Shown piece after piece: positions 6,630-13,668 of a stretch of 15,463 nt of DNA. Under the pieces are notes generated by a model. It had not been told where the DNA came from, made no database searches, and was given only the letters and a program-made list of their open reading frames with translations. Source of the DNA: Campylobacter sp. (GTDB lineage: Bacteria > Campylobacterota > Campylobacteria > Campylobacterales > Campylobacteraceae); the NCBI GenBank assembly GCA_024680445.1, contig JAILCJ010000140.1, positions 1 to 15,463 of the forward strand, written 5' to 3'. The position numbers and the translations under genes were made by a program. Position 1 is the first letter of the stretch. Every line of letters starts with the position of its first letter.

Positions 6630-8010
6630 TTTCGCCCCCTTTATTTTCGCCTTCTTGTCGTGGCATATTCATGGCTAAAAGTTTTGTAAATTTGAGCTTG
6701 TTATTTGAGCGCTCTATGGCATTTAGAAGTGCATTTTGCTCATTTTCGCCCCATTTTTTGGCACCATGACTTATATAGTCTTTGATTTTGTCAAATATAT
6801 CATTGTCATTTGAGCCGACACAAAGCGAGCGGATATTTCCCCATTGCGAATTTGTGATAGGGCTAAGCTTTTTCTTATTCGCTTCTTTGAATTCTTTTAC
6901 TTCGTCTAAAAGATTTAAATTTTCATATTTTTGCTTTTTCTTTGCGAGCAAGCATTGTGCGAGTTTGCTTTTTGCTTCATTTGCGTTTTGTTTTTGTGTA
7001 TCGGTGCTCTCATTTTGCAAAGTGATAGGATTTTTTTGGTCGCCGCTATTTAAAAACTCAGGGTTTATAAGCACTTCTCCAAAACCTTCTGCCAAAAAGG
7101 CACCGATACCGTTTTCAAGAGCTTTGATTTGCTCATTATTTAAATCTTTTAAAACAATCACACTGCCTTTGTTTATGCAAATTCTTTCATAATCCTTGCC
7201 GCCACGAGTGAAATTAAAAGGCATGAAAGATGAGGTGCGAATTTGACTTTTGTCATAGCAAATATTTTCATCTTTTAGTCCTTTTATGAGGTGTTTTAAC
7301 TCAAAGCTAGGATTGCCATTTTCGTCTATCAATGCTAGACGAGAGTTTGCGTAAAGATAAGTGTAGCCATTATTTGGCGTAAAATTTTGCACTTTTTGTT
7401 CTTTGTTAAACTGGCTTATTTTTACCCTACCATATTCGGCGGTTTTAGACTTGCCAAGGCTTGTGCTTTGGCATAAAGTTTTGATAAGCAAATCTTCGTC
7501 ATCTTTGCAAATTTCATCTGAAATTTTAATGCTAAATAACCATTTACTACCTTCTTTTAATGCCTCATAGCCAAACATTTGCCCGTCTTTTGAACGCCCA
7601 TTATTGCTATCATAAGCACTTTTTTGTTTATATCTGTATTCTAGATCTAGTCTTTGATTTTTGGCGTTTATAAAACCTGTTCGCATTTGTTTTAGTTGGG
7701 TAAAATCACTAAAATTTTCTATCATGTGGTGATTGTAAATTTCTGTATTATCTGATTTTTCGTGAAAATACGAAAGTGGAATTTTATAAAAGCATTCATC
7801 GTTTTTTAGCGGATTTGCATCACCAAATTTGACAGCTCCGCTATGAAATACTTTAAAACTATCTTTAAAGCTTGAATAATTTTTGGCTACCATGCCAAGC
7901 AAAGCACTTCCTGGTATAAAATCCAAACTAAGGGTTTTACCTTGTGTGTTTGAGCTTGCTTGAAGCACTATTTGACTTAAAAATTCTATTTGGAAATTTA
8001 AAGTTTTCAT
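6622..8010 (-). CDS. csx10: Csx10, Cas5-like RAMP of type III-D
   Basis: 462 aa. The start fits Csx10: a first strand, then the segment IPGSALLGMVAKNY (32-45), a glycine loop SLGKSKTAEYGRV (184-196), and the late motif GIGAFLAEGFGEVLI (301-315) that is typical of this family. Csx10 takes the Cas5 place and is expected to hold the 5' handle of the crRNA next to Cas10. Residues about 340-450 form an added, charged helical region after a Gln/Asn-rich linker (331-345); this could be a Cas11-like domain, since no separate small-subunit gene exists in the operon, but that is a guess from position and helix content. The ATG overlaps the stop of the preceding Cas7 gene (ATGA). Confidence 0.8.
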   Translation of the reverse strand: MKTLNFQIEFLSQIVLQASSNTQGKTLSLDFIPGSALLGMVAKNYSSFKDSFKVFHSGAVKFGDANPLKNDECFYKIPLSYFHEKSDNTEIYNHHMIENFSDFTQLKQMRTGFINAKNQRLDLEYRYKQKSAYDSNNGRSKDGQMFGYEALKEGSKWLFSIKISDEICKDDEDLLIKTLCQSTSLGKSKTAEYGRVKISQFNKEQKVQNFTPNNGYTYLYANSRLALIDENGNPSFELKHLIKGLKDENICYDKSQIRTSSFMPFNFTRGGKDYERICINKGSVIVLKDLNNEQIKALENGIGAFLAEGFGEVLINPEFLNSGDQKNPITLQNESTDTQKQNANEAKSKLAQCLLAKKKQKYENLNLLDEVKEFKEANKKKLSPITNSQWGNIRSLCVGSNDNDIFDKIKDYISHGAKKWGENEQNALLNAIERSNNKLKFTKLLAMNMPRQEGENKGGENE

Positions 8011-8537
8011 TTTTGCTCCTTTGCGATAAACTCACATCTACCAAGTCCACGATTGCGATTTAGACCAAGACGTTTTATCATTTTTAAAGCATTTTTGATA
8101 AGGGTTTCGTGCTCTGGTTTGGCTTCTATTTCGCCATGCAAACTTAGTGGAATCGTTACTTCTATACTTCTAAGCGAATTATCTTCTGCTATACCGTTTT
8201 CATCGAGTTTTGTTGAAGATCTTACCTCATACAAATAAGAGCTTAAATTTTGACTTGTTATCTCGTTTGCCTCTGTTTTATCCAAAATAGCGTTTGAAAA
8301 ATAGCAAGTCGAAATAGCCGTATTATCATCTGCTAAACCTTCTTTGCCAAAACATTTTTCACAAAGCTCGGGATTTTGCAAATTTGCCATTTCACGCACC
8401 AAGCCTTTTATGGTTTTGCCGGGCACAAAAGGCAAGTTTTGTTCGTCTTTTATCACATAGCTATCAAGGGCTGCACCGCCGCTTAAACCGCTACTAACAT
8501 GCCAATAATCAAAAAATTTTATTTCGTATCGTATCAT
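8007..8537 (-). CDS. csm3: Csm3-like Cas7 RAMP subunit
   Basis: 176 aa from the ATG at 8537, which overlaps the cas10 stop (ATGA) and follows CGGAGAAATACA; an upstream TTG at 8552 is possible but lacks such a site. It is a short single RAMP unit: GGAALDSYVIKDEQNLPFVP (20-39), where D25 matches the Csm3 cutting aspartate, then GKTIKGLVREM (40-50). C59-EK-C62 followed by FG resembles the zinc-linked C-x-x-C-x-FG of Csm3-type proteins, with C78 nearby. The glycine loop GLNRNRGLGRC (158-168) closes the fold. It should form a Cas7 backbone unit on the crRNA, next to Cas10. Shorter than usual Csm3 (about 210-240 aa) but complete in motifs. Confidence 0.85.
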   Translation of the reverse strand: MIRYEIKFFDYWHVSSGLSGGAALDSYVIKDEQNLPFVPGKTIKGLVREMANLQNPELCEKCFGKEGLADDNTAISTCYFSNAILDKTEANEITSQNLSSYLYEVRSSTKLDENGIAEDNSLRSIEVTIPLSLHGEIEAKPEHETLIKNALKMIKRLGLNRNRGLGRCEFIAKEQK

Positions 8538-9967
8538 TGTATTTCTCCGCAAACTGAAAGTATTTGTAAAATATCATAAATAGGCGTTTTATCATCCACA
8601 ACAAGGCTTGTAAGGCTTAAATTTTCATTTAGCTTTTTTAATGAATTTTCATATTTTTTGGCTTCTTGTTTTTTGGCTTCTTTGTTGTCTAAAATTTCTT
8701 TTATTCTATTTAGCATATTTTGAGCATATTTATCACTCAAACCAAGCTCTTTTAGCCACTCTCTAAGCTTGGCTTTTGGGCTATCTGGGTTATTAAAGAG
8801 TCTAATAAGTGAGTTTAAATCATCAATTTTTGGACGATTTTTCTCATTTAAATAATACGGCCCAAAGTCGCAACGAACAACTCTTTTATCGTTTTTTATG
8901 CTTAATTCATCATTTACAAATTTATCCCAGTTTTGGAAATTTGAACTTTGGATATTATGAAACATTAAACAACTTGGTGCAAGATTTTGATTTATATTTT
9001 TTGCTTCTTTTTTTGCTACCCCACAAAGCGCTTCGGCTAGATTAACGGCGTAGTGAAAAGGGTATTTTTCATTGCAAAATGCTATGCCAGCGCACATTGT
9101 GAGTTTGTCAGTTATAGCAGATGCTGATTCGGTTAAATTTTCAAATTCTTGCATAAAATTTTGAGTAAATTTTAAAGCCACATCCGCCGAGCAAACGCAA
9201 GTCATATCGTCGCCACTTAGTATTAGCTCTTTAATTTTATCGCCATTTGCATAGCTTTTTATGCTTTCTTTGGCTTTTTTAAAGGCTTCTTTTGTAGCTT
9301 CATCTAGCTGTTTGGAAAATTGGGTGATTGTTTGGGTGTTGTTATAGCTAGTTTTGTTTGCCAATTTTTTTACTATTTCACCAAGTCCGTTACCATCTGC
9401 GTGTATGACGGCTAGTTTATTTTTAGAATTTGAAATTTGATTAAATTCTTTTAATTCTACAAATTTTGGGTTATCTTTGCGTTTTTTATCGAACCAGTCA
9501 TTGTGTGCTTTTCGTTTTTGAACGCTAGAAATATCAAGTTTATCATCTTTTATTGTATAAATCGGTCGTGCAGTTTTGGGGCTTAGAGAAAGTATATTTA
9601 TACTCATATCAAGCGGTAAAGAGGGGCGATTTCTTTGTATTTTTAATCTAGCTTCTAATTTATCAGAGTCATTTTTGTAATTGTCTGAAATTTTAACTGC
9701 TGCTTGTGATACCGTGATACCATAAGCCATTTGCATTATCTTTTTTGGCGTGGTTTTGATGATTTCATCGATCTTGTTTTCATCTATTATCGCACGGAAA
9801 TTTCCCGCGGCATTTAAGATAATGTCTTTGCTATCTGCAAGTTTTGCAAATTTGTTTTCGAAATTTGCTACTATTTCGCTAGCACCTACTATTTCTTGAA
9901 GTTTGTTTGTTTGGTAAATGTATTCTTGTATGCCTTGAATACTTGCACCATAAAGGTATTTAGCCAT
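8534..9967 (-). CDS. cas10: Cas10 large subunit with palm cyclase, no HD nuclease domain
   Basis: 477 aa. It starts right in the first palm-like domain (KYLYGASIQGIQEYIYQTNK) with no N-terminal HD nuclease, so single-stranded DNA cutting is not expected. The second palm has the metal-binding strand HADGNGLG (189-196, D191) and the turn SGDD (251-254), a variant of the usual GGDD that keeps both aspartates. ATP would be turned into cyclic oligoadenylate on target RNA binding; two CARF proteins in the locus fit that. A helical C-terminal region (about 390-450) matches Cas10 domain D4. Four-base overlap with the following Cas7 gene; a 30-bp gap and AAAGGA upstream separate it from cas6. Whether serine in SGDD lowers activity is unknown. 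Confidence 0.9.
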   Translation of the reverse strand: MAKYLYGASIQGIQEYIYQTNKLQEIVGASEIVANFENKFAKLADSKDIILNAAGNFRAIIDENKIDEIIKTTPKKIMQMAYGITVSQAAVKISDNYKNDSDKLEARLKIQRNRPSLPLDMSINILSLSPKTARPIYTIKDDKLDISSVQKRKAHNDWFDKKRKDNPKFVELKEFNQISNSKNKLAVIHADGNGLGEIVKKLANKTSYNNTQTITQFSKQLDEATKEAFKKAKESIKSYANGDKIKELILSGDDMTCVCSADVALKFTQNFMQEFENLTESASAITDKLTMCAGIAFCNEKYPFHYAVNLAEALCGVAKKEAKNINQNLAPSCLMFHNIQSSNFQNWDKFVNDELSIKNDKRVVRCDFGPYYLNEKNRPKIDDLNSLIRLFNNPDSPKAKLREWLKELGLSDKYAQNMLNRIKEILDNKEAKKQEAKKYENSLKKLNENLSLTSLVVDDKTPIYDILQILSVCGEIQ

Positions 9968-9997
9968 ATTTTTCCTTTATAAAATTTTTTAAAATAA

Positions 9998-10822
9998 TTA
10001 AGAGTTTGTGTCCTCCACTTTTATTTTGCCTAGTCCGAAGGTGGTTTGCTTGCCTACACCGATGATTTCGCCAAGTTTTAGCACCTCGAAGCTTTCTTTA
10101 TTTAGATTTTTTATACTCATTTGCCCTGTGATACCCCCTAAGTTCATTTTGGTTTTTTGTCTGTTGCTTAGTCTTGTAAGTTCTGTAAATTTCAGCGATT
10201 TTTGGCAAATTTCGCCTTTGATTTCATAAGGGAATTTGCGTGCTGGGTTGCCTAAAATCTGCATTTGGCGCGCATAAATAGAGTTTATGATATTTGCTAA
10301 CTCTAGCCCCTCATCTCGCACGAAAACATTGCCACTTTTTATGCGAAGTGGAGTAAGAAGGCTTAGCTTTACATTAGTTACGGCTTTTGGGAGAGTTATG
10401 TTTTGGCTAAGAGCCTTTGGCAGGGTGATTTTGCCATCATTTATGCAAGATTTTTCATTTAAAAACATTTCAAAATTTTTGGGCTTTTTTCTGTCTTTGC
10501 CAAGTCCGTATTCGTTTAGCATTAGATACAGAGCTGATACGATATATGGGGCTTTTTCGCAAGTTTTTTCAAAAAGATATAAGCTAAAATCGTAGCTTTT
10601 TTTGCCAAGTAAAAAATCAAGGCGGTAGTTGTGATATGAATTTTTTCGCTCGTAAAAGTCGTAGTATAGGCACTCATTGCTGGCAAAACACTCATCGCAA
10701 GAAAATTTGCGGTTTATACAAACGGCGTGTTTGAGAGCATAGCCCAAGGCACCACGGATTTGTGAGCCTATGAAATAGGGTGGTGAATCGTTAAATTTTA
10801 CAGTTATTTTGCTATATCTCAC
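9998..10822 (-). CDS. cas6: Cas6 pre-crRNA processing endoribonuclease
   Basis: 274 aa. The RAMP-type C-terminal glycine loop is very clear: GEIIGVGKQTTFGLGKIKV (251-269), as in the PF10040 Cas6 group. Near the N-terminus, IGSQIRGALGYALKHAVC leads into four cysteines C35, C42, C45 and C51 (C-x6-C-x2-C-x5-C), a likely zinc site seen in this group. It would cut the array transcript inside each repeat to leave the ATTGAAAC tag. The start is GTG at 10822, with GGAG about 8 bp upstream; no ATG lies nearby. It is the first gene of the cas operon. His/Tyr/Lys catalytic residues vary in Cas6 and I do not assign them. Confidence 0.85.
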   Translation of the reverse strand: MRYSKITVKFNDSPPYFIGSQIRGALGYALKHAVCINRKFSCDECFASNECLYYDFYERKNSYHNYRLDFLLGKKSYDFSLYLFEKTCEKAPYIVSALYLMLNEYGLGKDRKKPKNFEMFLNEKSCINDGKITLPKALSQNITLPKAVTNVKLSLLTPLRIKSGNVFVRDEGLELANIINSIYARQMQILGNPARKFPYEIKGEICQKSLKFTELTRLSNRQKTKMNLGGITGQMSIKNLNKESFEVLKLGEIIGVGKQTTFGLGKIKVEDTNS

Positions 10823-11006
10823 ACCAAATCTCCAAAAAATTTAAATAATTTTAGTTAAAAATCAGTTAAATATACTTTAAGATAATGTTTAAATTTTTTA
10901 ATCTTTATTGCCAAGCTTTTTTAAAAAAATGTTAATAAGCAAATTTGATAGTTGGGGATTTGTAAATTTGTTTAAAATTTTGGCTGTAAAGCGTCGTTAA
11001 ATGGTT
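10823..11006 (-). promoter_or_regulatory. Intergenic region expected to hold the cas operon promoter
   Basis: 184 bp, very AT-rich, upstream of the GTG of cas6. The ribosome binding site GGAG lies near 10833-10836. A possible minus-strand -10 is TATATT (10869-10874), about 45 bp from the start codon, and TTGGCA (10910-10915) is a loose -35-like word too far off for ideal spacing. No operator-like palindrome or RNA gene is visible. The promoter call is weak because such words are common in this base composition. Confidence 0.35.
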
Positions 11007-11153
11007 TTATTTTCTTGATTTAAATACAAAATAAAGTATAAGCAAGGTAATAATAATCCAAAATTTTATTATATAAGATCCTGCTAAAAATAGGGCGACA
11101 ACGATGATGTATAGGGCAAAAACATAGGCAAATGCCGTAATGATGCGGTTCAT
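11007..11153 (-). CDS. Small membrane protein, 48 aa, unknown function
   Basis: 48 aa from the ATG at 11153, which follows GGAG with 5-bp spacing; a longer frame from a TTG at 11198 lacks a binding site. Nearly all of it is hydrophobic, with two likely membrane segments (about 5-25 and 29-44) and a basic end (FKSRK), the usual cytoplasmic anchor. It follows the short NfeD-like gene on the same strand by 83 bp and may share its transcript. I do not recognise a family. The good ribosome site and hydrophobic pattern favour a real gene. Confidence 0.5.
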   Translation of the reverse strand: MNRIITAFAYVFALYIIVVALFLAGSYIIKFWIIITLLILYFVFKSRK

Positions 11154-11236
11154 GTATACTCCAAAATTTATATATTTTAGTTGATTTATCGTATCCAAGG
11201 TGCTTTCATGCTAGTCTCCTTTGTTGGATTTTAAAT

Positions 11237-11479
11237 TTAATCACACGAGCTATCAGAACAATCCGATGAATCGTAGCTATCGTTGCTTAAATTTAAGATG
11301 ATTTTTCCGTTTTCTATGCCTACAATCTCCACCGTGTCGCCTTCTTTTAGACCGCCTATTTTATTGCTTTTCCAATATTTGTCTTTATAATAAACTTTGC
11401 CATTTTTGATGACTCCGGTTTCCTTAATCCTTGAAAAAATGCTTATTAGAACAAAGACAAAGAGTATAACTTTCCACAT
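11237..11479 (-). CDS. Short NfeD-like OB-domain protein with a single membrane anchor
   Basis: 80 aa: one N-terminal membrane segment (about 2-16), then a small OB-type domain, then a tail rich in Ser, Asp and Cys (SDCSDSSCD). The domain (GVIKNGKVYYKDKYWKSNKI, then GGLKEGDTVEIVG) is closely matched by the end of the nfeD product at 13225-13668 (GVIQNGMVYYKSTFWKSDEI, NGLSEGDKVKVLG), so the two are paralogues. NfeD domains work beside stomatin/SPFH proteins in membranes; the anchor set here is reduced from several segments to one. AGGAAAA precedes the ATG. It diverges from the lipoprotein gene. The role of the Cys/Asp tail is unknown; metal binding is possible. Confidence 0.75.
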   Translation of the reverse strand: MWKVILFVFVLISIFSRIKETGVIKNGKVYYKDKYWKSNKIGGLKEGDTVEIVGIENGKIILNLSNDSYDSSDCSDSSCD

Positions 11480-11523
11480 TTTTCCTATTTTTAATAATTG
11501 AAAGCAAAATTATATCATATAAG

Positions 11524-11551
11524 TTTGTAATTTGTTTAAATTAGCTACAAT
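11524..11551 (+). promoter_or_regulatory. Candidate sigma-70-type promoter for the lipoprotein gene
   Basis: TACAAT at 11546-11551 sits 32 bp before the ATG at 11584, with TTTGTA at 11524-11529 as a loose -35 (16-bp gap). The predicted leader contains AGGA before the start codon. Confidence 0.4.
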
Positions 11552-11583
11552 TAGCTTTTAAATTTTTATTTTTAGGACTTAAG

Positions 11584-11934
11584 ATGAAAAAAATACTTTC
11601 CCTAGCTATGCTTATATTTTTAACCGCTTGTTCTAACTCAAAAGTTGAGTATGTGGCTTCTTTGCCTTGTGCTGACTGCGAAGCCATAGAGTCAAAACTT
11701 GTTTTAGACAATGGCAAATTCATACTTGACGAAGTTTATGTAGGCGAAAATTCAGCCTTTAACGAAAGCGGTGAATACACCGAAAAAGACGGCATAATCA
11801 CTCTCAAAGGCAACGAAGAACGCATTTTAAATCTCAAACGCATTGACGGCGGTTTGTTGCTCGTGGGAGACGATCTTAGCGAGCCAGAAGAAAATATGAG
11901 AGCTCTTTATATCTACAAAAAAATCGAAAAATAA
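11584..11934 (+). CDS. NlpE N-terminal-domain-like lipoprotein
   Basis: 116 aa. A lipoprotein signal peptide with lipobox LTAC predicts lipidation at C16. Then LPCADCEAIE (27-36) with C29 and C32 matches the PCADC motif of the NlpE N-terminal beta-barrel domain, followed by alternating beta strands (FILDEVYVG, SGEYTEKDGIITLKG, LLLVGDD) as in that fold. Proteins of this family sit on the inner face of the outer membrane and are tied to copper and envelope stress; E. coli NlpE has a second domain that is absent here. It lies 50 bp ahead of the MFS gene on the same strand and may share a transcript. AGGA lies 6-9 bp before the ATG. Confidence 0.82.
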   Translation: MKKILSLAMLIFLTACSNSKVEYVASLPCADCEAIESKLVLDNGKFILDEVYVGENSAFNESGEYTEKDGIITLKGNEERILNLKRIDGGLLLVGDDLSEPEENMRALYIYKKIEK

Positions 11935-11942
11935 CAAATTTA

Positions 11943-11967
11943 GCCCGTAAATTTGGCGTTTGCGGGC
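11943..11967 (+). terminator. Hairpin between the lipoprotein and MFS genes
   Basis: GCCCGTAAA (11943-11951) pairs TTTGCGGGC (11959-11967) with one G-T pair and a 7-nt loop. There is no T-run after it, so it is a poor terminator; it ends 17 bp before the MFS ATG at 11985, where no strong ribosome site is seen, and might act as an attenuator or mRNA stabiliser. Confidence 0.45.
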
Positions 11968-11984
11968 ATGCTTCAAATTTACCC

Positions 11985-13178
11985 ATGATCAGATATTTCG
12001 CACTTTTAAAACACTACCGAGACTATCGCATACTGTTTAGTACGGCATTTATTTGCTCTTTTGGTGTTTGGTTTTCGCATATAGGCATTTTTACCTTGCT
12101 TATCGAGTTAAATGCGCCGGTGTGGGCGGTGAGTGCGTGTGCGGCTCTGGCTTTTTTGCCAAATGTTTTTTTGGCTCCCATAAATGGCGTCATAGTCGAT
12201 AAATTCAAACCCAAACCGCTTTTGATAAGCATGTATGTCATAGAAATGCTTACGATTTTTGGCTTGATTTTTATCGATGATTTGAAGTTTTTATGGCTTT
12301 TGCTACTCATCGTGGTCGTAAGAAGCATGGCGTCATCGCTGTTTTTTCATACTCAAACCTCTGCTTTGCCAAAAATCCTTAGCTTTGGTGCACTTAAACT
12401 AGCCAATGAAATGACTAGCATTTTATGGACGATTTCTTATACCTTTGGTATGGCGTTTGCGGGGATTTTCGTGCATTATTTTGGCGTGCAAATGGCTTTT
12501 ATTTTTGATTTTGTGCTGTATTTTGTGGCGTTTTTTGTGCTGATTCGTGTAAATTTGAGCCAAATTGTTATCGCAAAAACGAAAAAAGCTACTTCTATGC
12601 TAAAAGAAGGCATATTTTATCTACGCAAAAATCCGCTGGTGACGCATTTTATCCTTATTCACGCCGTCGTTGCCGTGACTACTTATGACAATCTCGTTGC
12701 ACTTCTAGCCCAGTATCGATACAAAGAAATTTTAAGCGCCTCGCTGGTTATAGGGCTTATAAATTTATCTCGTTCGGTCTCGGCGTTTTTCGGTCAAATT
12801 TGGTTAAGCAAAATCGTAAATAAAACAAATTTCGTGTATTTGCTTTTGGCACAGGGGGCGGCTATCATGCTTTGGGGGGCGTTGGAGGCAAATTTTTGGC
12901 TTTCGTTTATCGGACTTATCGCCGCTGGATTTTGTATAACTACGATTTGGTCGTATTCTTTTACCCAACTTCAAAAAGCTTGCGATCGAGAGTTTTTGGG
13001 ACGTATCATCGCATATAATGATATGGTGTATTTTATCGTTGCGAGTGCGACTTCGGCTTTGATAGGCTTGCTTTATGAGTTAGGGTTGAGCTTAAAAATG
13101 ATAATGTTTTGCATGGGTGCCGTGTTTTTCGTGGTGGCTGGATACTATGTATATGTAAAAAATAAATATAAATTTTAA
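11985..13178 (+). CDS. MFS transporter
   Basis: 397 aa, hydrophobic throughout with about 12 membrane segments in two halves, the layout of major facilitator carriers of the enterobactin-exporter-like (MFS_3) group. The loop after segment two, NGVIVDKFKPKP (67-78), fits motif A (G-x3-D-x-(R/K)), and a basic stretch (KTKKATSMLKEGIFYLRKN) forms the central cytoplasmic loop. It probably exports a small molecule by proton exchange; the substrate cannot be told. The start at 11985 is the first ATG giving the full first segment, though no good ribosome site precedes it. It ends at a strong terminator shared with nfeD. Confidence 0.85.
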   Translation: MIRYFALLKHYRDYRILFSTAFICSFGVWFSHIGIFTLLIELNAPVWAVSACAALAFLPNVFLAPINGVIVDKFKPKPLLISMYVIEMLTIFGLIFIDDLKFLWLLLLIVVVRSMASSLFFHTQTSALPKILSFGALKLANEMTSILWTISYTFGMAFAGIFVHYFGVQMAFIFDFVLYFVAFFVLIRVNLSQIVIAKTKKATSMLKEGIFYLRKNPLVTHFILIHAVVAVTTYDNLVALLAQYRYKEILSASLVIGLINLSRSVSAFFGQIWLSKIVNKTNFVYLLLAQGAAIMLWGALEANFWLSFIGLIAAGFCITTIWSYSFTQLQKACDREFLGRIIAYNDMVYFIVASATSALIGLLYELGLSLKMIMFCMGAVFFVVAGYYVYVKNKYKF

Positions 13179-13179
13179 C

Positions 13180-13222
13180 TAGCTTTTGGGCGAATTTTCT
13201 AACTTTTAACGCCCAAAAGCTA
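13180..13222. terminator. Strong bidirectional terminator between MFS and nfeD
   Basis: TAGCTTTTGGGCG (13180-13192) is the exact reverse complement of CGCCCAAAAGCTA (13210-13222), a 13-bp stem around a 17-nt loop. It starts two bases after the MFS stop and ends two bases before the nfeD stop, so it serves both convergent genes. The T-run lies in the stem rather than after it. Confidence 0.75.
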
Positions 13223-13224
13223 TA

Positions 13225-13668
13225 TCAAATTTGATTAGAGTTTTTTGGCAAATCGCTATTATCGCTTTGTAAATTTAACACGATTTGTCCGTTTTTTACG
13301 CCTAAGACTTTTACCTTGTCGCCTTCGCTTAGACCGTTTATTTCGTCGCTTTTCCAAAAGGTGCTTTTATAATAAACCATGCCGTTTTGTATAACGCCCA
13401 TACCGCTTTCGTCTAAGAAATTGTCTTGTAAATTTTCTTTTGGTTTTAGAAATTTGTTTTTAAGTTTTTGCTTGAAAAGCAGTAAAAATACAGCCGAAAA
13501 TACAAAGGCTAAAATCGCCAAGATCTCCCATGAAATCGGCAACACAAAGCCTACTATCCCAGAGGCGACAAAACCAAGACCCAAAAGTAAAAATGTAAAA
13601 TCAAGCATCAAAACCTCAGCTATCATAAACACCACGCCTACGATAACAAAGAGCAAGGCACTATTCAT
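13225..13668 (-). CDS. nfeD: NfeD-family membrane protein
   Basis: 147 aa. Three or four hydrophobic segments fill residues 1-65, followed by a basic turn (KQKLKNKFLKPK) and a C-terminal OB-type domain (about 85-135: GVIQNGMVYYKSTFWKSDEI and onward). This is the short NfeD form without the ClpP-like protease domain. NfeD proteins are encoded next to stomatin/SPFH genes and are thought to help form or regulate membrane microdomains. Its ATG overlaps the stop of the stomatin-like gene by 8 bp, with AAAGGA upstream, so the pair is cotranslated. The OB domain is duplicated at 11237-11479. Confidence 0.88.
   Translation of the reverse strand: MNSALLFVIVGVVFMIAEVLMLDFTFLLLGLGFVASGIVGFVLPISWEILAILAFVFSAVFLLLFKQKLKNKFLKPKENLQDNFLDESGMGVIQNGMVYYKSTFWKSDEINGLSEGDKVKVLGVKNGQIVLNLQSDNSDLPKNSNQI

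Noticed and set aside
11186..11209. Seven-codon ORF (ATG at 11209, minus strand) behind a strong AGGAGA site
   Set aside because: Encodes only MKAPWIR. It could be a tiny leader peptide or the remains of a gene start, but nothing else supports it; I kept the small membrane protein with the ATG at 11153.
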